From assembly GCA_947175285.1 (NCBI GenBank), contig CAMWMM010000126.1:1-10349 (forward strand): a stretch of DNA of 10,349 nucleotides, given 5' to 3'. Position 1 is the first letter of the stretch. Each line of letters starts with the position of its first letter. The DNA comes from an uncultured Lachnospiraceae bacterium. GTDB lineage: Bacteria > Bacillota_A > Clostridia > Lachnospirales > Lachnospiraceae. Position numbers and translations under genes: made by a program. Below the pieces are notes generated by a model. That model searched no databases, was not told where the DNA came from, and saw only the letters and a program-made list of their open reading frames with translations. This document shows, piece after piece, positions 1 to 5,589 of this stretch.

Positions 1-100
1 CTGCATTATGATAATCTTCATGCATTTTATCCGTTGCCCATATAGCATTTGAACAATCAATGCTATATACACCATTCTCTTCTATAAATATATTTTTCAT
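1..100 (-). CDS. 5' part of an unrecognised gene downstream of the AAA ATPase (partial)
   Basis: An open frame of 33 codons begins with ATG at 98-100 and leaves the window at position 1. It reads MKNIFIEENGVYSIDCSNAI and then WATDKMHEDYHNA. A GAGGA ribosome binding site overlaps the TGA stop of the upstream ATPase and lies about 7 nt before this ATG. An in-frame ATG two codons earlier sits directly on the ribosome binding site and is less likely. The 10-nt gap to the ATPase stop indicates co-transcription and probably translational coupling, so the product is likely a functional partner of the ATPase. I do not recognise the family from 33 residues. There is no signal peptide in the visible part. 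The function is left open. Confidence 0.62.
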   Translation of the reverse strand, partial: MKNIFIEENGVYSIDCSNAIWATDKMHEDYHNA

Positions 101-110
101 ATACATTTCC

Positions 111-1207
111 TCACAGTTCATATACTTCATCAAGCAGAACATTATCCGCAATCATAATATGGTTATGCTTGATTTCGTCCATTCTGTATGCGGACTGACT
201 GTATATGGCTTCACTATCATCATTTATCTCAGTAAAGTTTTTTTGTATTTCATCTGAAAGAGAATTCCGGCTTTTGTATAGATTATGAAACATCACCTGT
301 TCTTTACTTGCGCGTCGAATCTCTAAATATTTTGCAAAATTATAACTGTGTGTTGCTACAAAAATCTGAACTCCATTTTTTGTAATTCCAACAAAATTTC
401 TGCAACAAGAGGATATAATTCAGGATTCAAATTTGCCTCTGGTTCATCCCATAGAAGAATTGTTCCCTCTTCTAAAAGACCGTTTCGTATCAACTTCCAA
501 AGCAGCCCTAACTTGCGTAATCCTTCTGCCTCCAATGAAAAATCCACTTTTTGACCATTCTTTTTTAACACATAAAAAGAGTCATTTTCTAAAATAACCG
601 TTCCTTCAATCACAGAGCTGATTTTATCAAGAATTCCACTCATAACAGATGGAATTTCACGTGTTTCTGGTAAAGAAGCATTTACAATAATATCTATCTG
701 TGTTCCATCAAAAGGCATACTATATTTCTGATTCATTGCCAGAAATCCATTGGCATGGGAAAGCATCTCTGTCGTAGGAATAAATACAGACTGTATATTT
801 AATCCAAGCCATTGATCATAGTTAAATATTCCTTTATGGGAGAAGCTGTCTTCAAAACTATGTGTACCATCTGATACCTTATAATAACAATAACCTTCTT
901 TATTTTCTGCATTCTTTAAGCTATCGCTGTCCTTTATACTATTGGAGAAAAATTGTGTCAATCTTTTTGTTTTTCCCTGATCCGTCTGCTCGATTGACCA
1001 CTGCGTTGCTGCATAAATCATTTTTAAAATAGTTGTCTTTCCAACCCCATTCTCACCTATCAGGACATTTATTCCATCACAGAAATCCAGCTTGAATCCA
1101 TCATTAATTGAGTCGCCCTCTTTTATTGTTTTAATATCAGCGTTGTTTTTTCTCCAGTGACGCCTAAATACCATTACATTTGAAATCTCAATTGTTTTGA
1201 TTGCCAT
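111..1207 (-). pseudogene. AAA family ATPase (AAA_15/AAA_21, ABC/SMC-like), interrupted by a -1 frameshift
   Basis: Once the frameshift is repaired this is a protein of about 365 residues, of the type found in overcoming-lysogenization (OLD)-like and abortive-infection ATPases. Walker A is GENGVGKT (about residues 51-58 from the ATG at 1205-1207). A SLEAEGLRKLG stretch is in the place of the ABC signature, and Walker B is ILLWDEPEANLNPE (about 250-262). The zero frame then runs into TAG just after an A6 run (376-381, seen as T6 on the plus strand). Adding one base there restores QKNGVQIFVATHSYNFAKYL, which includes the switch histidine (THS), and a C-terminal part ending NVLLDEVYEL at 111. 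The TTG two codons upstream could also start it, but ATG follows a GGGGGCGG purine-rich site by 6 nt. The break could be a real lesion, a phase-variable tract or an assembly error. No membrane segments are seen; a cytoplasmic ATPase is expected. Confidence 0.82.
376..381 (-). other. Frameshift site: A6 homopolymer in the AAA ATPase gene
   Basis: On the minus strand the codons are CAA AAA ATG GAG. The upstream frame stops six codons after the A run (in GAGTTCAGATTTTTGTAG), whereas the frame containing AAT GGA GTT CAG continues the ATPase family sequence for about 85 codons to position 111. One extra A, or a ribosomal -1 slip on AAA, would join the two frames. The tract does not form a canonical X XXY YYZ heptamer in the zero frame. 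Confidence 0.8.
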
Positions 1208-1250
1208 AGCCAACCGCCCCCATTCTAATTTAATTTCCCCTACTATTTGT

Positions 1251-1280
1251 ATTATACCCTGCCTATATTTTTATACACAA
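1251..1280 (-). promoter_or_regulatory. Putative sigma-70-type promoter of the AAA ATPase unit
   Basis: On the minus strand there is a perfect TATAAT at 1251-1256. An 18-nt spacer separates it from TTGTGT at 1275-1280, which matches three of six -35 positions, including the important TTG. The predicted start of transcription is near 1243, giving a leader of about 36 nt to the ATG at 1207. The -10 is strong and the -35 weak. Confidence 0.45.
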
Positions 1281-1394
1281 GGACTGAACTTTAGAAAATC
1301 TTTTAGCCATATATCTATCATTCATGTCATCATAAATGTGCTCCGGATAAATATAGTTGTTTAATGATTTTATCTTACCACACGAAACATACTA

Positions 1395-1422
1395 AGAAAA
1401 GGGAAACCAGATTTGGTTTCCC
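1395..1422 (-). terminator. Intrinsic terminator of the metNIQ-amidohydrolase operon
   Basis: A perfect 9-bp stem GGGAAACCA/TGGTTTCCC (1401-1409 and 1414-1422) closes a 4-nt loop. On the minus strand it is followed at once by TTTTCT (1400-1395). It lies 27 nt past the stop codon of the amidohydrolase, as expected for the end of the operon. In the plus direction the hairpin is followed by a less tight T-rich stretch (ATGCATTTATTTTTATT), but no plus-strand gene ends there. Confidence 0.85.
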
Positions 1423-1449
1423 ATGCATTTATTTTTATTATTTAACAGG

Positions 1450-2790
1450 TTATGAAAATGTTTCTTTCTTAATAAAGGAATCCATATATTTAATGTACTC
1501 CTCTTTCGTAAGTACAGGTTTGTAATTCTGAATAATTTCACCGGCTTTGATAGCATCATTCCTTAACAGCCGATATGCTGACAGTGCAAATATTTTCGCG
1601 GTTACAATATAAGCAAGTTCTTCATCCACAATGTCAAAATCCACCGAATGAAGTCCGTTTACCTTTCCTCCCGTATTAAATGTAAGCACAGGCTGAATAT
1701 GCTGCAAATCCCCCACATCTGTAGACCCTCCGCTATGTGCATTAACATCCTGTTTCACAACCTCATATTCCTTTTCACCGGATTTCGATGCAATATACGC
1801 CGCCTCTAGCACACTTTCATCAGCTTCCGCCTTAATGGTCGGAAGATATCCCGGCATGGTTGTGATTTCACATTCCGCACCGATTCCTATGGCACCTGCG
1901 GCAAATGCCCGGTCTGTCTTTTCCGCCGCATCAATGATTGCCTCTTTGCTTGCAGCTCTTACCAATGTTTCCACTACCACCTCATCAGGAACAACATTTA
2001 CCAGACCGCCGCCTTTGGTAATAATCGGATGAACACGCACGCTGTCTTCATCTTTAAATGTTTCCCGCTGATAAGCAAGCGCCGATAACCCTAACGATGC
2101 AGCATTTAAAGCATTCACTCCCAGATATGGTGCACCTGCCGCATGGGCTGCAACACCTTTATACCGAATGACCTTGGAAACAAAACCGTTGTTAGAACCT
2201 GAACCTACGGAAATATCATCTTCTCCCGTATGGTGAACAATCGATAAATCCACATCATCAAATGCGCCTATACGGATTAATTCACATTTTCCTCCGCCAT
2301 ATTTAATCTTTCCATCTGCCTTTAGCTGGTTTTTAAATTCAATTTCTCCATACTCCTCGGCGGGAACTGCAAATAGTACCACCTGACCGTCCAGTTCTTT
2401 TTTTACATTTTCATCTGCCAGAGCAAATGCGGCTCCTACAAGTCCGGCAAGCTGTGCATGATGTCCGCAGCAGTGTGCCCCTTCTGTCTCAGGATTTGCA
2501 TATTTGTGGTTAGGAATACGCAGGGCATCCAGTTCACCAATCAATGCAAGGCTGACTTTTTCTTTTTTGTCTTCATTAATATATGCTTTTACACCGGTAA
2601 CTGCAATATTTTCCTCCGTATGTAATCTAAGTTTTCTTGTCACATCTGCAAACTTCTCTGCCGTACGAAATTCCTTATACCCAAGTTCCGCATTGGTGTA
2701 AATATCTCTTGCAAATGCAAGTATTTCATCGCGGTGTTCATCAATCGTATTGAGAATCCGCTGCTCTGTTTCATCTATTTCATATGCCAT
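1450..2790 (-). CDS. M20 family metallopeptidase / amidohydrolase (AbgB/aminoacylase-like)
   Basis: This 446-residue enzyme belongs to the M20 amidohydrolases, which hydrolyse N-acyl or aminobenzoyl amino acids with a metal centre. Visible motifs are GELDAL (D88), HCCGHHAQ (106-113, the equivalent of the family's HxCGHD metal motif, with C108 and H110 as likely ligands), AVPAEEYGE (E145/E146, catalytic base and ligand), SIVHHTG (H186/H187), AAHAAGAPYLG (H216, in the dimerisation domain), and LHSVDF near the C-terminus (H381). No signal peptide is present, so the protein is cytoplasmic. The ATG at 2788-2790 follows an AGAGGG site by 9 nt. It is the last gene of the metNIQ operon, starting 30 nt after the metQ stop and ending before a terminator. 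This suggests it releases methionine or a related amino acid from an imported N-acyl or peptide-like precursor. The family is secure; the substrate is inference. Confidence 0.93.
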   Translation of the reverse strand: MAYEIDETEQRILNTIDEHRDEILAFARDIYTNAELGYKEFRTAEKFADVTRKLRLHTEENIAVTGVKAYINEDKKEKVSLALIGELDALRIPNHKYANPETEGAHCCGHHAQLAGLVGAAFALADENVKKELDGQVVLFAVPAEEYGEIEFKNQLKADGKIKYGGGKCELIRIGAFDDVDLSIVHHTGEDDISVGSGSNNGFVSKVIRYKGVAAHAAGAPYLGVNALNAASLGLSALAYQRETFKDEDSVRVHPIITKGGGLVNVVPDEVVVETLVRAASKEAIIDAAEKTDRAFAAGAIGIGAECEITTMPGYLPTIKAEADESVLEAAYIASKSGEKEYEVVKQDVNAHSGGSTDVGDLQHIQPVLTFNTGGKVNGLHSVDFDIVDEELAYIVTAKIFALSAYRLLRNDAIKAGEIIQNYKPVLTKEEYIKYMDSFIKKETFS

Positions 2791-2820
2791 AAAGTTTATC
2801 CCTCTTACTATGCAATATCC

Positions 2821-3657
2821 CTAATTAAATAATTCATCCGGCACAAACCACAAACCGTTATTATTCTCATCAAGGTATTTCTTAAATTCTTCCGAATGAT
2901 ATGCCGCCACAATATCCTTAGCCCACTGTGCATCTTTATTCTCTTCTTTTACTGCTACCTGAAGAATTAAATGCTCCAGAATATCTTCCTGAAGAAGCGC
3001 CGTAGATGCGTCCATTCCTGCATTATACACGATACTTCCCGTAATAACCGCATAATCAAAATCATCCAGTACCGCAGGTATATTTGTGGAGTTCATTTCC
3101 GTAAACTGAATATTATAAGGGTTCTCAATAATATCTTGCTGTGTCACTGTCGATAAATCCGCATCAGGATTTAATGTAATCCATCCGGCTTTCTGTAAAA
3201 GCACATAAGCTCTTGCCGTATTGGCAGCGTCATCCGGTACCGCAACCAACGCTTTGTCCTTTATGCCATCCAATGATGTATTTGTTGCGGAAAAAATTGC
3301 TGCGGGAACTGTCGGAATCGGTGAAATAACAGCCAGATTCCCATTCTGCGCTTCGTTAAAATTGTTAGCATATGCAGTATGCTGTTCCACATTGAAATCA
3401 ATCTCGCCTTCATTTAATGCGATATCATTCTGTAATAAATCCGAAAATTCAACCGCCGTAAGAGTATATCCCTGTTCCTCCAAGATCGGCTTAATTGCAT
3501 CCTCAAACAAAACCGTGTACGGTCCTGCTGCCTTACCGTATTTGAGTTCCTTCTTATCACTTGTGCCGCTGTTTTCATTTTGGCTGCTGCCGCACGCCGT
3601 AAGCGCTGCCAATGCTACTGTTAAAAATACTACTGCTGCTTTCTTTAAATTTTTCAT
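2821..3657 (-). CDS. metQ: MetQ/NLPA family methionine-binding lipoprotein
   Basis: This 278-residue substrate-binding protein belongs to a MetNIQ importer and is anchored on the outer face of the membrane. The N-terminus MKNLKKAAVVFLTVALAALT has two or more lysines, then a hydrophobic core, and ends in a lipobox LTAC, with C22 as the predicted lipidated residue after signal peptidase II cleavage. The mature part starts with a Ser/Asn/Gly-rich linker. It then follows the NLPA pattern, for example YGKAAGPYTVLFEDAIKPIL, GEIDFNVEQHTAYANNF, LVAVPDDAANTARAYVLLQ and FDYAVITGSIVYNAG, where family members bind L-methionine between two lobes. Length is normal for the family. An AGAGGAG site (3667-3673) lies 9 nt before the ATG. 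Its place after metN and metI supports methionine or a methionine derivative as ligand, but NLPA proteins can also bind short peptides or D-methionine. Confidence 0.95.
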   Translation of the reverse strand: MKNLKKAAVVFLTVALAALTACGSSQNENSGTSDKKELKYGKAAGPYTVLFEDAIKPILEEQGYTLTAVEFSDLLQNDIALNEGEIDFNVEQHTAYANNFNEAQNGNLAVISPIPTVPAAIFSATNTSLDGIKDKALVAVPDDAANTARAYVLLQKAGWITLNPDADLSTVTQQDIIENPYNIQFTEMNSTNIPAVLDDFDYAVITGSIVYNAGMDASTALLQEDILEHLILQVAVKEENKDAQWAKDIVAAYHSEEFKKYLDENNNGLWFVPDELFN

Positions 3658-3708
3658 AATAATAATCTCCTCTTTTTTAATATATTTGAATGATTTCCAG
3701 TCGTTATT

Positions 3709-4377
3709 TTAGGAATGTGTTCTTATCTTCCTTGAAAAGGTGTTGCCGATGCCTTGTATCATCCATACGACAACAACCAAAATAACCACCGTAAAAACCA
3801 TCAGATTTGTGTTAAATGTCTGATAACCGTAAGTCAGCGCAAGATTTCCGATTCCGCCGCCGCCGATGTATCCCGCCATAGCCGTAGAGCCTATTAATCC
3901 TACGGTTCCTGTTGTCAAAGCAAGAATAATCGAACCAAACGCTTCAGGAAGAAGGAAATGGACTACTATCTGAAATTTCGTTGCACCCATTGCCTGTGCC
4001 GCCTCAATAATTCCGTTTCCCACTTCAAGAAGAGAGCTTTCCACCAGCCTTGCCAGATACGGCGCTATGTAAATAACCAACGGAACAACTGCCGCCTTTG
4101 TTCCTATTCTCGTTCCTACAATCAACTTTGTAAACGGCATTACAAATACCAGAAGAATAATAAACGGAACACTTCTTATAATATTAATCACACCGTTTAA
4201 TATGGTATAGACAATGACATTCTGTCTTAGTCCGCCCTTTCTGGTAAGCCACAGTGTAATGGAAATCACAGAGCCTAACACTGCCCCAATCACCAGTGAA
4301 AACCCTACCATGTAAAGTGTTTCCCAGCCCGACCTTATTAATTTTTCCGTGGTAATTCCCAAAAATTCTTCTATCAT
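3709..4377 (-). CDS. metI: MetI methionine ABC transporter permease
   Basis: This 222-residue integral membrane subunit is expected to dimerise and to be driven by MetN. Hydrophobic segments are seen at about residues 20-44, 55-80, 95-112, 148-170 and 192-210, matching the five-helix MetI core. The EAA loop that docks on the ATPase is EAAQAMGATKFQIVVHFLLP (from E125). The family's GLIGSTAMAGYIGGGGIGNL stretch (160-179) is intact. The ATG overlaps the metN stop in an ATGA arrangement (4374-4377), so translation is probably coupled. A GGGAGG site lies 10 nt upstream, inside the end of metN. A 51-nt gap separates it from metQ. Confidence 0.95.
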   Translation of the reverse strand: MIEEFLGITTEKLIRSGWETLYMVGFSLVIGAVLGSVISITLWLTRKGGLRQNVIVYTILNGVINIIRSVPFIILLVFVMPFTKLIVGTRIGTKAAVVPLVIYIAPYLARLVESSLLEVGNGIIEAAQAMGATKFQIVVHFLLPEAFGSIILALTTGTVGLIGSTAMAGYIGGGGIGNLALTYGYQTFNTNLMVFTVVILVVVVWMIQGIGNTFSRKIRTHS

Positions 4378-5399
4378 ACTAATTCAACCTCCCTGTACTC
4401 CTCGTTTTCGCTGAGAATATATTTTTCCGCCTTTTCAATCTCCTCGTCCAATCCAATGAAATGTACCAGCATAATACCTATTACTTTTCCTTGTATTACA
4501 TTGATAGTGGAATATAAAATATTGGTTTCCACATCAAATTTCTTATTAATTGCCCATAGAAGCGGCTCCGTCTTATCGTCATTTTCCAGTTTAATACGAA
4601 GGATTCTCCCATTTCTCTTTTCACTTCGGATACTTTCAATTAACGGTTCCGGAATGGTGTCATGTATCAGATTCTTAACAAAATGTTTTGCAATTTCCGT
4701 CTTCGGATCTGCAAAGACTTTGATAACCTCTCCCGTCTCCACCACTTCGCCGTAATCCATCACCGCAACTCTGTTGCAGATTTTCTGAATCACATGCATT
4801 TCATGGGTAATAATCACAATAGTTATATGTAATGTCTCATTAATCTTTTTTAACAATTCCAGAATGGAATCTGTTGTCTTCGGATCCAGAGCGCTTGTTG
4901 CCTCATCACAGAGAAGAATGGACGGGTTTGTGGCAAGTGCTCTGGCAATCCCTATTCTCTGCTTCTGACCTCCGGACAACTGCCCCGGATAAGCATTCTT
5001 CTTATCCAATAACTCCACAAACTCCAATAATTCCTCTACTCTGGTTTCAATCTCCTTCTTTGGAACACCGTTGAGTTTTAGCGGAATCGCCACATTATCA
5101 AAAACTGTTTTCGATTCCAGCAGATTAAACTGTTGGAAAATCATGCCAATCTTTTTGCGAAGCAGTCTCAATTCCTTATTTCCTAAGGAACCCAAATCCT
5201 TATCATCCACAAATACCTTTCCGCTTGTGGGTTTCTCCAGTGCATTAATCATTCTTACCAACGTGGATTTTCCCGCGCCACTGTATCCGATAATTCCATA
5301 TATATCCCCTGCTTTGATTTCAAGGTTTATTTCCTTTAACGCTTCACAGTCTTTATCTCTGCTCTGAAAGGTTTTGCTCAAATTTTCAAATTTTATCAC
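4374..5399 (-). CDS. metN: MetN methionine ABC transporter ATP-binding protein with NIL domain
   Basis: This 341-residue ATPase energises methionine import. All nucleotide-binding motifs are present: Walker A GYSGAGKST (38-46), Q-loop FQQFNLL (Q89), signature LSGGQKQR (141-148), Walker B ILLCDEATSALDP (161-173) and switch histidine ITHEMH (H199). The C-terminal part (about 265-340, LRIKLENDDKTEPLL to KVIGIMLVHFIG) fits the NIL domain, which in MetN binds methionine and inhibits transport when the cell is replete. Translation starts at GTG (5397-5399), six nt after a perfect AGGAGG (5406-5411). No in-frame ATG competes near it. It is the first gene of the operon, with the promoter at 5446-5473. 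Confidence 0.96.
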   Translation of the reverse strand: MIKFENLSKTFQSRDKDCEALKEINLEIKAGDIYGIIGYSGAGKSTLVRMINALEKPTSGKVFVDDKDLGSLGNKELRLLRKKIGMIFQQFNLLESKTVFDNVAIPLKLNGVPKKEIETRVEELLEFVELLDKKNAYPGQLSGGQKQRIGIARALATNPSILLCDEATSALDPKTTDSILELLKKINETLHITIVIITHEMHVIQKICNRVAVMDYGEVVETGEVIKVFADPKTEIAKHFVKNLIHDTIPEPLIESIRSEKRNGRILRIKLENDDKTEPLLWAINKKFDVETNILYSTINVIQGKVIGIMLVHFIGLDEEIEKAEKYILSENEEYREVELV

Positions 5400-5419
5400 T
5401 TGTCTCCTCCTAATCCTAC

Positions 5420-5436
5420 TTATTCAATAGGAATAA
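5420..5436. promoter_or_regulatory. Short palindrome at the metN transcription start, possible operator
   Basis: TTATTC (5420-5425) and GAATAA (5431-5436) form a perfect 6-bp inverted repeat around AATAG. It lies directly downstream of the met promoter -10, close to the predicted start of transcription and about 10 nt before the ribosome binding site. A repressor bound here would block initiation. The arms are short and AT-rich, so chance is possible, and no regulator is identified. Confidence 0.3.
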
Positions 5437-5445
5437 TATGTTATG

Positions 5446-5473
5446 ATTATAGCACCTTTTTACAAATTGTCAA
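5446..5473 (-). promoter_or_regulatory. Consensus sigma-A promoter of the metNIQ operon
   Basis: On the minus strand there is a perfect TTGACA (5468-5473), a 16-nt spacer and a perfect TATAAT (5446-5451). Transcription should begin near 5439, giving a leader of about 40 nt before the GTG of metN. A perfect consensus implies strong basal activity, so control probably comes from a repressor. The -35 overlaps that of the divergent plus-strand promoter. Confidence 0.85.
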
Positions 5474-5495
5474 CAAAATCTTTAAAAAATATTTA
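5467..5495 (+). promoter_or_regulatory. Putative promoter of the DUF5107-TPR operon
   Basis: On the plus strand, TTGTCA (5467-5472, five of six matches) is followed by a 17-nt spacer and TATTTA (5490-5495, four of six). The predicted start is near 5502. A second possible -10, TAGAAT at 5524-5529, has no good -35 and could depend on an activator. Choosing between them needs transcript ends. Confidence 0.45.
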
Positions 5496-5507
5496 ATACC
5501 TTTCAGA

Positions 5508-5541
5508 TAGAATATGAAAATGGTAGAATAAACTATATTCT
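5508..5541. repeat. Direct and inverted TAGAATA-type repeats upstream of the DUF5107 gene
   Basis: TAGAATA occurs twice, at 5508-5514 and 5524-5530, with starts 16 bp apart. AGAATAT (5509-5515) is also inverted as ATATTCT (5535-5541). The cluster lies between the predicted promoter and the start codon. It could be a regulator site, for example for an AraC- or LacI-type sugar regulator, but it is AT-rich and short. Confidence 0.3.
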
Positions 5542-5589
5542 TAATATCAAATGAATTTTGAAAAACAAGAAAGGAGCATGCTTCTAACT

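Larger units (their letters stand above)
1208..1449. other. Intergenic region between the ATPase gene and the met operon
   Basis: This AT-rich gap holds the promoter of the ATPase unit (1251-1280) and the met operon terminator (1395-1422). Between them, on the minus strand, a frame stays open from 1391 down to a TAG at 1263-1265 (42 codons). It has no ribosome binding site with a well-placed start. I see no tRNA, riboswitch or inverted repeat of an insertion sequence here. Confidence 0.6.

Noticed and set aside
60..257. Plus-strand open frame of 65 codons rich in Ile, Phe and Tyr
   Set aside because: It is antisense to the C-terminal part of the ATPase gene and the start of the next gene; the hydrophobic look comes from AT-rich antisense codons.
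370..390. Canonical programmed -1 ribosomal frameshift site
   Set aside because: The codons CAA AAA ATG do not make an X XXY YYZ heptamer in the zero frame, and I see no strong hairpin or pseudoknot close downstream. Simple slippage or mutation in the homopolymer explains it as well.
1401..1422. Perfect inverted repeat as an end of an insertion sequence or miniature element
   Set aside because: It is a single compact hairpin followed by a T-rich tail just after an operon end, so a terminator explains it; no matching copy or target duplication is seen.
3221..3712. Plus-strand open frame of 163 codons
   Set aside because: It lies opposite metQ, whose lipobox and NLPA motifs are clear; this is the antisense shadow, and it has no recognisable family features.
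4456..4755. Plus-strand open frame of 99 codons
   Set aside because: It is antisense to the NIL domain region of metN and has no supporting motif or operon context.
5400..5589. SAM riboswitch, T-box or other structured leader upstream of metN
   Set aside because: The perfect promoter leaves only about 40 nt of leader, and no conserved T-box sequence or S-box core is readable in the interval.
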